Assembly: GCF_030814955.1 (NCBI RefSeq)
Contig: NZ_JAUSWB010000002.1
Coordinates: 124,001 to 188,000, forward strand
Length of the DNA: 64,000 nt
Source of the DNA: Planomicrobium stackebrandtii
Lineage (GTDB): Bacteria; Bacillota; Bacilli; Bacillales_A; Planococcaceae
Direction: 5' to 3'
Every line of letters begins with the position of its first letter. Positions within the stretch are counted from its first letter, which is position 1. The translations under genes were made by a program, and so were the position numbers. Below are positions 1-8,610 of the stretch, piece after piece. The notes under the pieces are model-generated. The model saw only the letters and a list, made by a program, of their open reading frames with translations, searched no databases and was not told where the DNA came from.

Positions 1-641
1 CGTCATTGATAGAAAAAGTGGAAGCGGCTGATCCGGATGCCATTTTTTTGACAGGAGATCTTGTTGACAGCAATCGTTATGATTTGGAGGCGAGTTTGGT
101 TCTGGTGGATGCACTGGTTGAGATGAGCAATGTGTATTTTGTAACAGGAAACCATGAAGTTGCTTCCAATCAGGTGGAAGAAATTACGGCTGCTCTGCAA
201 CAAAGGGGCGTAAACGTCTTGGCAGACGATTCGGTGGAATGGGAAAGGGACGGAGAATCGATTCAGATTGCGGGAATCGATGACCCATTGATGGAGCCTG
301 ATATCCATGAAGAAGAAGCAACACGCCAAAGCCTTGATCGTGCACAAATGACAGATGACTTTACATTGCTGCTTGCCCATCGTCCGGAGCACTTTCCCAT
401 TTACGCCGAAGATCGCGTGGATGTCGTCTTTTCTGGACATGCTCACGGGGGACAAATACGCATACCGGGACTTGGCGGTTTGATTTCCCCGGGACAAGGG
501 TGGTTTCCCAAAGTGACCGAAGGAATATTTGAAGTAGACCAATCTCAAATGATTGTCAGCCGTGGGCTTGGCAACAGCACTTTTCCTGTGCGCATTTTCA
601 ATTTGCCGGAAATTGTCGTTGTGACATTGGAAAAGGAATAG
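1..641 (+). CDS. Metallophosphoesterase, C-terminal part (5' truncated by window edge)
   Basis: This is the C-terminal part of a calcineurin-like metallophosphoesterase, read in the frame starting at base 3. Visible metal-binding motifs are GDLVD near the start, GNHE, and GHAHGGQ near residue 150. The first DxH motif and any N-terminal membrane helix must lie upstream of the window. The motif set and the ending IFNLPEIVVVTLE resemble the YkuE/YaeI-type phosphodiesterases that act on lipid or cell-envelope substrates, but the substrate cannot be told from this fragment. A TTG at base 6 is in frame but has no ribosome binding site, so I regard the gene as cut by the window rather than starting there. 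Confidence 0.85.
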   Translation, partial: SLIEKVEAADPDAIFLTGDLVDSNRYDLEASLVLVDALVEMSNVYFVTGNHEVASNQVEEITAALQQRGVNVLADDSVEWERDGESIQIAGIDDPLMEPDIHEEEATRQSLDRAQMTDDFTLLLAHRPEHFPIYAEDRVDVVFSGHAHGGQIRIPGLGGLISPGQGWFPKVTEGIFEVDQSQMIVSRGLGNSTFPVRIFNLPEIVVVTLEKE

Positions 642-730
642 CACTGCTGCAGCCAGTTTTTCAGGCGTTTGCTATAGTTGAATCCATATTGTTAGTGGGA
701 TATTTACTGTAAATAAGGAGGCTGCTCACC

Positions 731-1219
731 GTGATTAAGAAAAAGGAAGTTACATTGCACCGGTATTCCTCGAAAGTGTCAATTGACTACGATTTGCCGT
801 CAAATCAGTTGGAATTTACCCGATTGCCTACAGAAATTATTGAAAAAGATGCGAAAGATCCGTTAAAACATTTTATCATCATTAAAGCGCGCGGCGAAGA
901 TGCAGGATTTTTTGAATTGGACGAGTCGGAAGACCGCAAAAAGTATTCTGATAATCCCCATGCTTTGCTGCTGAGAGGGTTTTCTGTAAATCCCAAATTT
1001 CAGGGCAGAGGCATTGCAACAGGTTCTATTTATGCATTGCCGGAATTTATGGAAGAGGAGTTCCCTGATTTTGACGAGGTGGTTTTGGGCGTCAATGCGC
1101 GCAATATCCCGGCGCAGCGGCTGTATCAAAAAGCGGGATTTAAAGATACCGGCCGGCGGATCATGCGGTCAAAAGGTGAGCAGTATGTGATGTCCTTATA
1201 CATCAAAAAAGCCAAGTGA
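731..1219 (+). CDS. GNAT family N-acetyltransferase
   Basis: A 162-residue GNAT-fold acetyltransferase that should move an acetyl group from acetyl-CoA to an unknown amine. The acetyl-CoA loop is seen as FSVNPKFQGRGIATG (Q/RxxGxG/A type) near residue 85, followed by the usual LGVNARNIPAQRLYQKAGF region. The start is a GTG preceded by AAGGAGG at about 716-722. The gene stands alone; its stop codon is part of the hairpin terminator at 1205-1250. The substrate is not predictable. Confidence 0.85.
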   Translation: MIKKKEVTLHRYSSKVSIDYDLPSNQLEFTRLPTEIIEKDAKDPLKHFIIIKARGEDAGFFELDESEDRKKYSDNPHALLLRGFSVNPKFQGRGIATGSIYALPEFMEEEFPDFDEVVLGVNARNIPAQRLYQKAGFKDTGRRIMRSKGEQYVMSLYIKKAK

Positions 1220-1250
1220 GAGCAGTAATGCCTATCACTTGGCTTTTTTG
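1205..1250. terminator. Bidirectional rho-independent terminator
   Basis: The sequence A6-GCCAAGTGA pairs with TCACTTGGC-T6 across a 15-base loop. It overlaps the stop codon of the acetyltransferase and serves the converging CHY zinc-finger gene on the other strand. Confidence 0.8.
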
Positions 1251-1253
1251 CGT

Positions 1254-1577
1254 TTATTCGAAATACAGATGCTTGTGCAAGGTGCAGCCGGGATTGAATG
1301 GCGAAGAACAGACTGGACAAGTAGATGCACAGGCCAAATAGCCGTCGACTGACAGCTCATGTCCGCATGTTCCGCACAACACTGCTTTTTCATGAAACTG
1401 TTCCTTGGGCCAAACCTGTGGCTTGCCGCATCCAGCGGCTTCGTGGCATTCAAAACACGGAAAATATTCCTGGCAGCAAAAAAATTTGATGGCTATCCGG
1501 TCGATGGATGAATGGTAATGAGCGCATCGTGTTTCGGCATCCACGCTAATGCCTTTTACAGTTTGATGATGTGGCAT
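1254..1577 (-). CDS. CHY zinc finger protein
   Basis: A 107-residue protein packed with Cys and His pairs: CAHYHS, CCQEYFPCFECHE, CGTCGHE and CPVCSSPFNPGC. This is the CHY-type zinc-finger pattern found in small bacterial proteins and in eukaryotic Hot13/RCHY1. It probably binds two or three Zn ions; its bacterial role is not established. I chose the ATG at 1577 because AAAGGGAG lies 8 bases before it. An upstream in-frame ATG at 1625 has no good ribosome binding site. It is monocistronic and convergent with the acetyltransferase gene. Confidence 0.8.
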   Translation of the reverse strand: MPHHQTVKGISVDAETRCAHYHSSIDRIAIKFFCCQEYFPCFECHEAAGCGKPQVWPKEQFHEKAVLCGTCGHELSVDGYLACASTCPVCSSPFNPGCTLHKHLYFE

Positions 1578-1685
1578 ATCAAATCTCCCTTTCTGAAACG
1601 GAATCAGATAATTTGAGTGGTTCAACTTATATGGTTTGCGTTCTTTCTATGCTACTATGAAAGGGACGAAACTACGAATCTAATT

Positions 1686-1846
1686 CTTCGGGGCAAGGTG
1701 AAATTCCTTACCGGCGGTGAGCAGGAAACTGCAAGTCCGTGACCCGGTTAGACGAATGCAGGCATAGGCCACTATGCTGAGCGCGTCCAAGCGGTGGAGC
1801 TGGTGAAATTCCGGCACCGACAGTTACAGTCTGGATGGGAGAAGAA
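1686..1846 (+). promoter_or_regulatory. FMN riboswitch (RFN element)
   Basis: The conserved RFN aptamer is readable from start to end: CGGGGCAAGGTGAAATTCC, ACCGGCGGT, GCAAGTCCGTGACCC, the variable hairpin, GGTGAAATTCCGGCACCGAC, and a closing GATGGGAGAAGAA. It binds FMN and normally turns off riboflavin biosynthesis or uptake genes. It stands upstream of ribE-ribB-ribH. Confidence 0.95.
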
Positions 1847-1870
1847 TCTAGAGATCGGCTTCGTTATGTG

Positions 1871-1906
1871 CCTCTTCTTTTCAATTGAGTTGAAATTGGA
1901 AGGAGG
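1871..1906 (+). promoter_or_regulatory. Putative SD-sequestering hairpin of the FMN riboswitch
   Basis: CCTCTTC (1871-1877) can pair with GAAGGAGG (1899-1906), and TTCAA (1880-1884) with TTGAA (1890-1894). The helix would hide the ribosome binding site of the ATG at 1914. No oligo-T terminator follows, so the switch may act on translation of the first reading frame rather than by transcription termination. This is an inference from pairing only. Confidence 0.45.
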
Positions 1907-1913
1907 AATTTGT

Positions 1914-2204
1914 ATGACCAAAAACCTTTATGAGGGACCAGTCCCTGAAATTACAAGGCGACCATCTTTAATCCTGCTCCTTTCCTCTGTGGAAAAAGAG
2001 CTTTTTCAAGGTACGAAAAACTGCCGGAAAACCGGCCATCTTGATAAAGAAGCAGGGCACATGCACAGACCAACCTACAGAAATTTCCTTTCCTCACCAC
2101 CCATACGCCCCATGGTGGAAAGCACCCAATTACCCGTACGACCCCAATCAAATCTATTCATGCGACCGGAACGGAGGAGTGTGGCTAAATGTTTACAGGC
2201 ATAG
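1914..2204 (+). CDS. Unrecognised 96-residue reading frame between FMN riboswitch and ribE
   Basis: I do not recognise this product. The ATG at 1914 has an excellent ribosome binding site (GGAAGGAGG, 8 bases upstream), and the frame runs on to overlap the start of ribE (2189) by 16 bases, which would allow translational coupling. The sequence is rich in Pro, Arg and Ser with no domain I can name, and it is not RibD, which usually occupies this position. A second frame (about 1972-2209) is also open and richer in aromatics and prolines (for example PYAPWWKAPNYPYDPNQIY). The region could therefore be a frameshifted remnant or a leader peptide rather than an intact gene. Confidence 0.3.
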   Translation: MTKNLYEGPVPEITRRPSLILLLSSVEKELFQGTKNCRKTGHLDKEAGHMHRPTYRNFLSSPPIRPMVESTQLPVRPQSNLFMRPERRSVAKCLQA

Positions 2205-2818
2205 TTGAAGAAGTTGGCCACGTGGCCTCAGTCCGTTCTAAACCGCAGGCGATGGAATTGACCATTTCCTGCGAGTTGATCCTAGAGGACGTCAAACGTG
2301 GAGACAGCATCTCCATTAATGGCGTCTGTTTGACTGTGTCGACATTCAACTCTCACACTTTTACAGTTGATGTCATTCCGGAAACAGTCAAGTCTTCGAC
2401 AATGATCGGTTTAAAAGCAGGATCACGCGTAAATTTAGAACGTGCAATGCCGGCCAACGGACGTTTTGGCGGCCATTTTGTCAGCGGCCATATTGATGGT
2501 GTCGGCGTAATCCGTTCGGTGAAAAAAGAAGCAAATGCCGTGACCAAAACAATTGAGCTTGAACCTCGGCTAATGAAGTATATGATGCTGAAAGGATCGA
2601 TTGCCGTCGATGGGACTTCACTGACCATTTTTGCACTTGGCCATAATACGGTGGCCATTTCCCTTATTCCGACTACGCAGGAAGATTCGTTGTTAGGAGA
2701 TAAAGGCATTGGCGGCAAGGTCAATATTGAATGCGATTTATTGGCGAAGTATACCGAACGCATTCAGACAGCAGAACCGAAAATCAGCCGAAGCTGGCTG
2801 GCTGAAAACGGATTTTAA
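2189..2818 (+). CDS. ribE: Riboflavin synthase alpha chain
   Basis: Catalyses dismutation of two 6,7-dimethyl-8-ribityllumazine molecules to riboflavin and the pyrimidine precursor. The 209-residue protein has the expected two lumazine-binding repeats. The start [10 protein letters not shown] is diagnostic, [10 protein letters not shown] lies in the first-to-second barrel junction, and the second barrel holds VDGTSLTIF. The ribosome binding site GGAGG lies about 10 bases upstream. It is the first recognisable gene after the FMN riboswitch, 17 bases ahead of ribB. The B. subtilis operon has ribD in front; here ribD is absent. Confidence 0.96.
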   Translation: MFTGIVEEVGHVASVRSKPQAMELTISCELILEDVKRGDSISINGVCLTVSTFNSHTFTVDVIPETVKSSTMIGLKAGSRVNLERAMPANGRFGGHFVSGHIDGVGVIRSVKKEANAVTKTIELEPRLMKYMMLKGSIAVDGTSLTIFALGHNTVAISLIPTTQEDSLLGDKGIGGKVNIECDLLAKYTERIQTAEPKISRSWLAENGF

Positions 2819-2835
2819 AGGGAGGCGCAGCAGAG

Positions 2836-3456
2836 ATGTTCTACACAGTAGAAAAAGCCATCGAAGATTTGAAAAATGGCAAAGCCATCATCGTCATTGA
2901 CGATGAAGATAGAGAAAACGAAGGCGATTTTATCGCACTGGCTGAGTTTGCTTCACCCAAAATCGTCAATTTGATGGCGACTGAAGGAAGAGGGCTGATT
3001 TGCGTGCCCGTTGCCCAATCTATCGCTCAAAAATTAGAAATTGGTCTTATGACCGATGACAATACGGATGAATTTGGCACAGCTTTTACCATCAGTATTG
3101 ACCATAAAGATACGACGACAGGCATCAGCGCTTATGAACGTTCCCACACCATCACCAGTTTGGTAAAGCCGGATGCGAAAGCGGCGGATTTTAAACGTCC
3201 AGGCCATATTTTCCCATTGATTGCTAAAGACGGCGGTGTGCTTGAACGCACGGGACACACCGAAGCAGCTGTTGATTTAGCGAAGCTGGCAGGCTCTCCG
3301 CCGGCAGGAGTCATCTGTGAAATCATGAATGCTGATGGCACAATGGCAAGAGTGGACGATTTGCTGAAAGTAGCAGAGCGGCTCGAGCTTGGAATTCTCA
3401 CCATTAAAGACTTGGTATCATACCAGCAAGAGAACCAAAACACGACAGCCTATTAA
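2836..3456 (+). CDS. ribB: 3,4-dihydroxy-2-butanone-4-phosphate synthase (RibB only, no RibA domain)
   Basis: Converts ribulose-5-phosphate to 3,4-dihydroxy-2-butanone-4-phosphate and formate for the lumazine ring. Seen motifs are [11 protein letters not shown] (metal and substrate acids, residues about 23-33), RPGHIFPL and [10 protein letters not shown]. In most Bacillales this domain is fused to GTP cyclohydrolase II as a ~400-residue RibBA. Here the protein ends at 206 residues, right after LTIKDLVSY, the usual domain junction, and ribH follows 23 bases later. The cyclohydrolase half is thus missing with no leftover reading frame, so the protein is a clean RibB. It lies in the ribE-ribB-ribH operon. 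Confidence 0.95.
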   Translation: MFYTVEKAIEDLKNGKAIIVIDDEDRENEGDFIALAEFASPKIVNLMATEGRGLICVPVAQSIAQKLEIGLMTDDNTDEFGTAFTISIDHKDTTTGISAYERSHTITSLVKPDAKAADFKRPGHIFPLIAKDGGVLERTGHTEAAVDLAKLAGSPPAGVICEIMNADGTMARVDDLLKVAERLELGILTIKDLVSYQQENQNTTAY

Positions 3457-3479
3457 TCTACCAGAGGAGATGGAATTGC

Positions 3480-3944
3480 ATGACTGTACATTTTGAAGGA
3501 TATTTAAACGGTGAAGGGCTGCGGATCGGCATCGTTGTCGGACGCTTTAACGAATTTATCACAAGCAAATTGCTGGGCGGTGCGGAAGACGCGCTAAAGC
3601 GCCATGGCGTTGGAGAAAATGATGTTTCAATCGCTTGGGTGCCGGGAGCTTTTGAAATTCCGCTGGTTGCGAAAAAAATGGCGATGAGTGGAAACTATGA
3701 TGCAGTCATCACATTAGGGACTGTTATCAGAGGCGCTACGCCTCATTTCGATTATGTCTGCAGCGAAGTTGCTAAAGGCGTATCCAGAGCAAGTGACCAA
3801 TCAGACATTCCTGTCATTTTTGGTGTATTGACAACCGACTCTATTGAACAAGCCATTGAGCGGGCAGGAACAAAAGCAGGCAACAAAGGCTGGGAGTCAG
3901 CAGCAGGCGCAATTGAAATGGCGAATCTTATGAAAAAATTATAA
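3480..3944 (+). CDS. ribH: 6,7-dimethyl-8-ribityllumazine synthase
   Basis: Condenses 5-amino-6-ribitylaminouracil with dihydroxybutanone phosphate to form lumazine, usually as a 60-subunit capsid. The 154 residues match the family length. Motifs are [13 protein letters not shown] near the N-terminus, [25 protein letters not shown] with the catalytic His, and [16 protein letters not shown]. The gene is preceded by GAGGAG and followed by a good terminator, closing the rib operon. Confidence 0.96.
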   Translation: MTVHFEGYLNGEGLRIGIVVGRFNEFITSKLLGGAEDALKRHGVGENDVSIAWVPGAFEIPLVAKKMAMSGNYDAVITLGTVIRGATPHFDYVCSEVAKGVSRASDQSDIPVIFGVLTTDSIEQAIERAGTKAGNKGWESAAGAIEMANLMKKL

Positions 3945-3951
3945 TATCCGG

Positions 3952-3979
3952 CTCCTGGGCTTCTGCTCAGGGGTTTTTT
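3952..3979 (+). terminator. Rho-independent terminator of the rib operon
   Basis: CTCCTGGGC (3952-3960), loop TTCT, GCTCAGGGG (3965-3973), then a run of six T. Confidence 0.85.
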
Positions 3980-4131
3980 CAAGATTAAAAAATGAGTTTT
4001 AAGGGAATGTGGTGTATAACAGCACTAGGTCTGCCGTATCATTGATAGTATGAACATAGATGAGTGCTAACACATTTTCTGGGTGATAGGACTTGAAAAG
4101 TGGGAAACAAAATTGAGTTAGGTGGGGAATT

Positions 4132-4662
4132 ATGAACAAAACGATTTATTTGATCAGGCATTGCCAGGCGGCTGGGCAGGCACCCGACGCAGAATTGACC
4201 GAAGCAGGAAAAAAACAGGCACTGGACTTGGCAGAATTCCTGCAAAATCGACAGGTGATTCATTTCATCTCGAGCCCATTTACACGCGCTATCCAATCTA
4301 TCGAACCGGCAGCAGATCGCCTGAACTTGCCAATAGAAATTGATGACCGATTGGCTGAGCGTGTACTAAGTTCTGAAGATTTACCGGATTGGATGGAGAA
4401 GCTGGAGGAATCCTTCAATAATGCGGATTTGAAATTCGCTGGTGGAGAATCGGGAAAAGAAGCTACCGATCGCGCAATGGAAGTACTGACTGAAATGGAA
4501 GACCGGACCGCAGCAGTGACCCATGGAAATTTATTGGGATTGCTGCTTAAGCAAATTGATGCAAGCTATGGCTTCTCAGAATGGAGAAGGCTGACAAACC
4601 CGGATGTCTATGAAGTGGAGATAAGAGACGGCACCCCAATTGTAAAGCGAGTGTGGAGCTGA
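4132..4662 (+). CDS. Histidine phosphatase family protein
   Basis: A 176-residue member of the phosphoglycerate mutase-like histidine phosphatase superfamily. The phosphate-accepting His is in LIRHCQA (RHC instead of the common RHG) near residue 10, with LTEAGKKQA after it, SSPFTRAIQS near residue 50, and the second catalytic His in VTHGNLLG near residue 127. It likely removes phosphate from a small metabolite; the substrate is unknown. The ribosome binding site GGTGGGG precedes the ATG. Monocistronic. Confidence 0.85.
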   Translation: MNKTIYLIRHCQAAGQAPDAELTEAGKKQALDLAEFLQNRQVIHFISSPFTRAIQSIEPAADRLNLPIEIDDRLAERVLSSEDLPDWMEKLEESFNNADLKFAGGESGKEATDRAMEVLTEMEDRTAAVTHGNLLGLLLKQIDASYGFSEWRRLTNPDVYEVEIRDGTPIVKRVWS

Positions 4663-4716
4663 CTCCATAGAAAAGCCGACAGCGTGTAGAATTGCTGCCG
4701 GCTGAATTGCCTTCTG

Positions 4717-5340
4717 TTATTCAAGTGTATTGCCTTCATTTGGAATCGGATTGTTTTTAAGCAGACCTGCTAAATGATAGGTGTTGTAGGCAAGTCGCTG
4801 GATGGCTGATTTGGTGAATTCATTGTCTCGTCCAGCATCCATATAGGAGTCGCCGGGTCCTGCTTCACCAACCCAATAGGCATCAACATTAGGCGGAATG
4901 ACAAAGCCGATATGTGAAAGTCCATAGAGAATCGAAGCCGCAGCATGCTTGGCGCCGTCTTCATTGCCGGTAATGGCCACACCTCCGACTTTGTTATAGA
5001 AAATGGCTTGCCCTTTGTCATTGGTGACACTGCTGCTGCCATATAGGCGCTCAATTGCTTGGGTGGCCAGTGAGCTTTTTTCTCCAAGCCAGAGAGGTGT
5101 CCCAATAATGACAATATCTGCAGCCAATATTTTTTTGAGAATCTGTGGCCATTGATCCCCTTCACCCATATCTTCCTGCACGCCGTAGGCAATGTCGTAA
5201 TCCGCTAAACGAATAATCTCGGATTCAACACCCAACTGATTATAGTGGACTTGTACATCGTGAATAAACCCTTCTGTATGAGAGGGCTCTTTTGAATTTT
5301 TTAATGAAGTGTTTAGAAAAATCGCTTTTAATGTCTGCAT
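4717..5340 (-). CDS. Flavodoxin-fold NAD(P)H-dependent oxidoreductase
   Basis: A 207-residue flavodoxin-like FMN reductase. The N-terminal FLNTSLKNSKEPSHTEGFI is the FMN-phosphate loop region, PLWLGEKSSLATQAIERLYG forms the dimer and flavin-ring loop, and GGVAITGNEDGAKHAA follows the third strand. Related proteins reduce FMN, quinones or azo/nitro compounds with NAD(P)H. It lies convergent with the histidine phosphatase gene. An imperfect hairpin at about 4674-4703 between the two genes may end both transcripts. The exact substrate is not predictable. Confidence 0.82.
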   Translation of the reverse strand: MQTLKAIFLNTSLKNSKEPSHTEGFIHDVQVHYNQLGVESEIIRLADYDIAYGVQEDMGEGDQWPQILKKILAADIVIIGTPLWLGEKSSLATQAIERLYGSSSVTNDKGQAIFYNKVGGVAITGNEDGAKHAAASILYGLSHIGFVIPPNVDAYWVGEAGPGDSYMDAGRDNEFTKSAIQRLAYNTYHLAGLLKNNPIPNEGNTLE

Positions 5341-5606
5341 CTTATCGCTCCTTCTGGTTTGTCAGGCTAATAAATTGAGCTAATGAATCTGCTCCCCACA
5401 CAATGCATGTGCTGTTATTATAAAACTGGTGTCCCAATGGCAAGCTTGGATTATCCAGCCGTTTTCATAAAGGATATGATGGTGAAAACCGAAATATCGG
5501 CAGGCAGGGATCATTAGTTCAACTTGTACAATTCTCTATTCCCTTTTTTAAAAAATCTATGCAACATCCGATATGGGTAATCGTCTGTAGAAAAGAGGTG
5601 TTTCAA

Positions 5607-7427
5607 ATGAAAAAAACAGATGGGCTGCCTTATGTATTGATTTTTCTCTTTTTGTTAATCAAAGTGAGTGTTTTTCGCGTGCTTATTTTTGATACCAAAT
5701 CCATTTTACACATTGCGTTGATTGAGTTTCCGATGTGGGCTTTTTTGTTGTCAGTTGTTTTGCTGTTAGCTAAAAAGAAGCTTTGGCTTGCAGTTTGGAT
5801 TTTTAACTTGCTCACTTCCGTCATCTTTTTCGTAGTCACACTTTATATCCGCTATTATTCTACTATTCCTTCCTATTACGATTTGCAGCAGTTGAATCAG
5901 TCAAGCTCTGTCAGCGGTACGATTACAATGCTGTCGACCCCATGGGATTTTCTTTTTTTCCTGGATGCAGTTTTGCTGTTATTCCTTGTGCGACGCTGGA
6001 AACAGCCAGTGAAACCAGCTGCAATGAAGTACGTGGCGGTAAGCATGGCAGCAATATGCACAGTTACGGTTGTCTATGCGCTTCAGCAGCCAATCATCGA
6101 CGTTTCCTATTTTGCAAAAGAAAATGGTTTTTTGCAGTCCCAAGTGGTTCAATTGTATAACCGTTCAACTGAAACTGCCCATGCCTCTTCGAGCAAACTC
6201 TCCGCAAAAGAGCTGGAAGAGCTAAAAGGCAATGAGTTTGTAAAGGTCAGTGAACAGGAAAGTTTTGGAGTTGCAGAAGGCCGCAATCTGTTCGTTATTC
6301 AAGTGGAATCTTTGCAGAATTTTGTCATTGGCCGAACATTGAACGGCCAGGAAATTACGCCCAACCTCAATAAGCTGTTAACTGAAAGTGCTTATTTTTC
6401 CAATGTCTTTCAGCAGGTGGGAGCGGGCACAACTTCTGATGCCGAATGGATGACCAATACAGGACTGTATCCGCAAGGCATGATTCCTACAGCAAACAGC
6501 CTTTCCGGTAAAGAAGCACCTTCATTGGCGCGGACATTGAAAGAGCAGGGTTACGGCTCTGCCACTTATCATGCGGACGATGTAACATTTTGGAACCGCG
6601 ACGTTCTTTATCCGGTTCTTGGCTATGAAGAGATTTTCTCAATTGATGATCTTCCAGATATCAAAAATGTCGGTTTCGGTCCAGCCGATGAAGTGCTGTT
6701 TGATTTTGCGGCAAATGAATTGCCCCGGCAATTGGAGACTTATGAGCGCATCTACGCCAATATTGTGACAGTCACGAGCCATACGCCATTCGAAATGCCG
6801 GAATCCATGCAGCATTTAAACCTGCCTTCAGAATACCAGGACATGTATATTGGGAATTACTTGCAGTCAATCCGTTACGCAGATGAACAGATCGGTGTAT
6901 TTATTCAGGAATTAAAAGACCAGGGAATTTATGACGAATCCCTGATTGCGATTTTCGGAGATCATTCCGGTATGCACGGAACGTTGGTAACGGAAGAAGA
7001 TCAATTGTTATTGGGCGATTTTTTGGGGCATGACTATTCCTTGAAAGATCAATACACCATTCCGCTGATTTTTACAGGCGGAAATCTATTCGAAGAGAAA
7101 GAAATGACACGCCTTGCTGGACAGACAGACATTATGCCGACGCTGTTGGCCTTGCTCGGAGTCGAACATGAAGAGCCGATGATGGGCCATAACCTGTTCC
7201 AATACAAAAAAAATCTATTGGGCATGCGCTATTATTTGCCTGGCGGATCTTATATTCAGTCGGAACAATTCTATAAAGCACCCGGTGCAAAGTTGCCTGA
7301 AGTTTTGTACGATTTGAAAACCATGGAGGAACGCAGCAAAAACAGCGAGGCTAAAAAGCATATCAAAGATACTGAAACCTTGATGAATTATGCGGATTTG
7401 CTATTGAAAGACTATATAGAGGAATAA
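5607..7427 (+). CDS. LTA synthase family phosphoglycerol transferase
   Basis: A 606-residue sulfatase-fold membrane enzyme of the LtaS family that polymerises glycerol phosphate from phosphatidylglycerol on the outer membrane face. The first ~180 residues hold about five hydrophobic helices. The extracellular catalytic domain shows VIQVESLQNFVIG (metal Glu), GAGTTSDAEW with the likely nucleophile Thr276, YHADDVTFWNRD, and IFGDHSGMHG (metal Asp/His). The start ATG at 5607 has AAAGAGGTG before it; an in-frame ATG at 5559 lacks a site. It could be the main LtaS or a paralogue such as YfnI/YqgS/YvgJ. It links functionally to the csbB-gtrA-yfhO genes 13-19 kb downstream. Confidence 0.88.
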   Translation: MKKTDGLPYVLIFLFLLIKVSVFRVLIFDTKSILHIALIEFPMWAFLLSVVLLLAKKKLWLAVWIFNLLTSVIFFVVTLYIRYYSTIPSYYDLQQLNQSSSVSGTITMLSTPWDFLFFLDAVLLLFLVRRWKQPVKPAAMKYVAVSMAAICTVTVVYALQQPIIDVSYFAKENGFLQSQVVQLYNRSTETAHASSSKLSAKELEELKGNEFVKVSEQESFGVAEGRNLFVIQVESLQNFVIGRTLNGQEITPNLNKLLTESAYFSNVFQQVGAGTTSDAEWMTNTGLYPQGMIPTANSLSGKEAPSLARTLKEQGYGSATYHADDVTFWNRDVLYPVLGYEEIFSIDDLPDIKNVGFGPADEVLFDFAANELPRQLETYERIYANIVTVTSHTPFEMPESMQHLNLPSEYQDMYIGNYLQSIRYADEQIGVFIQELKDQGIYDESLIAIFGDHSGMHGTLVTEEDQLLLGDFLGHDYSLKDQYTIPLIFTGGNLFEEKEMTRLAGQTDIMPTLLALLGVEHEEPMMGHNLFQYKKNLLGMRYYLPGGSYIQSEQFYKAPGAKLPEVLYDLKTMEERSKNSEAKKHIKDTETLMNYADLLLKDYIEE

Positions 7428-7492
7428 TTTCCTCAGGCAAAGAGAAACCATTATAATAGACAGTAAGCTAGAGATGAGGGGGAAAACAGTCT

Positions 7493-8506
7493 ATGGTAAA
7501 AGAATTTGAAAAAGAAGTCATGCAAGCAATGGACAAAATGTTTGAAAATGAAATGAAAAAAGTAAACGATGCACTGGATCAAGAGCTTTTGATTTCTATG
7601 ATCGGCGAAGTCAATGCCGGCAAGTCTTCCACCGTCAATAAAATCATCGGTGAGGATATTGCAAGCACCAACCCGATGCCCGGAGAAACAGTCAGTGTGG
7701 ATCCCTATAATATCCGTGGCCTGGAAAACATCAAGTTTATGGATACACCCGGATTGAACGATCCGAACGATGAAAATCCTAAAAAAACCTTGGAGTTTGT
7801 GCAGAAATCCGATGTTGTATTGTTTTTCCTGAATGCAGCCGGCACAGTGTTTTCTGAAAGTGAAAAAGAAAAGTTCAATGAAATTGAAAAGCACAATAAA
7901 GACATCTTAATTGTTTTAAATAAAATCGATGCGGCGGAAAATATTCCGTCTATCATCAAATTTGTCCAAGATCATACAGGACATAAATATAAAGTCATTC
8001 CTATTTCTTCAAAAACAGAAGAAAACCTGGAAACCTTAAAGAAGGAAATTCTTTTTTTGCTCGAAAAGAAGGGTAAGGACCTGCTCTTCGCCAAAAGCAT
8101 GAAAGAAAAATCCTCGGCTGCTACACGGTGGATTATTGGTGCCGGCATTTCAGCCGGGGTCATCGGGGCATCGCCTATCCCAGGTTCAGACGTACTGCCG
8201 CTGACAACGCTGCAAGTTGGCTTGATTATCAAATTGTCGAATCTTTATGATAAACCGTTAACCAAAAAAGCAGCCAAAGACATGATTGTCATCACTGCTA
8301 CACAAACGATCGGCCATACCCTTTACCGCCAGGCGTTGAAGTTTATTCCTGGAGCAGGTTCTATTATTGGTGGAACTGTCGCTTCATCCATGACATTGGC
8401 GCTTGGCTATGGCGTGAAATATGCTTACGAAAACAATATCGCCATTGACTATGACATGATCGGCGATTTGTTCGAGAAACTGAAAAAACGCGAGAAAAAA
8501 GCCTGA
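7493..8506 (+). CDS. Era-like GTPase with C-terminal DUF697-type membrane-associated domain
   Basis: A 337-residue P-loop GTPase. G1 is GEVNAGKSSTVNK near residue 38, G3 DTPGLNDP near 84, G4 LNKIDAA near 138, and G5 ISSKTEEN. The C-terminal third carries hydrophobic, glycine-rich segments (WIIGAGISAGVIGASPIPGSD and FIPGAGSIIGGTVAS) like the YcjF/DUF697 domain, which suggests membrane association. Such proteins are poorly characterised; stress or envelope roles have been proposed. It is 66 bases downstream of the LTA synthase gene on the same strand and ends in a strong terminator. Confidence 0.82.
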   Translation: MVKEFEKEVMQAMDKMFENEMKKVNDALDQELLISMIGEVNAGKSSTVNKIIGEDIASTNPMPGETVSVDPYNIRGLENIKFMDTPGLNDPNDENPKKTLEFVQKSDVVLFFLNAAGTVFSESEKEKFNEIEKHNKDILIVLNKIDAAENIPSIIKFVQDHTGHKYKVIPISSKTEENLETLKKEILFLLEKKGKDLLFAKSMKEKSSAATRWIIGAGISAGVIGASPIPGSDVLPLTTLQVGLIIKLSNLYDKPLTKKAAKDMIVITATQTIGHTLYRQALKFIPGAGSIIGGTVASSMTLALGYGVKYAYENNIAIDYDMIGDLFEKLKKREKKA

Positions 8507-8515
8507 CGACTGCCG

Positions 8516-8547
8516 AACCGCCCTTCTTGCATAGAAGGGCGGTTTTC
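8516..8547 (+). terminator. Rho-independent terminator after GTPase gene
   Basis: Perfect 12-bp stem AACCGCCCTTCT / AGAAGGGCGGTT with loop TGCAT, followed by TTC. Confidence 0.85.
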
Positions 8548-8610
8548 AATTTGCTTGCGTCTTTCGGATTTGTCATTTACCTTTAGGAGAAAGATAGGCG
8601 GAGGTGCGGG

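Noticed and set aside
3-644. Long antisense frame opposite the metallophosphoesterase
   Set aside because: It mirrors a clear enzyme with intact motifs, has no binding site, and an odd His/Phe/Cys-rich composition. The same holds for other antisense frames, such as 9785-10366, 27361-27975, 52183-52821, 53332-53928 and 58361-58975.
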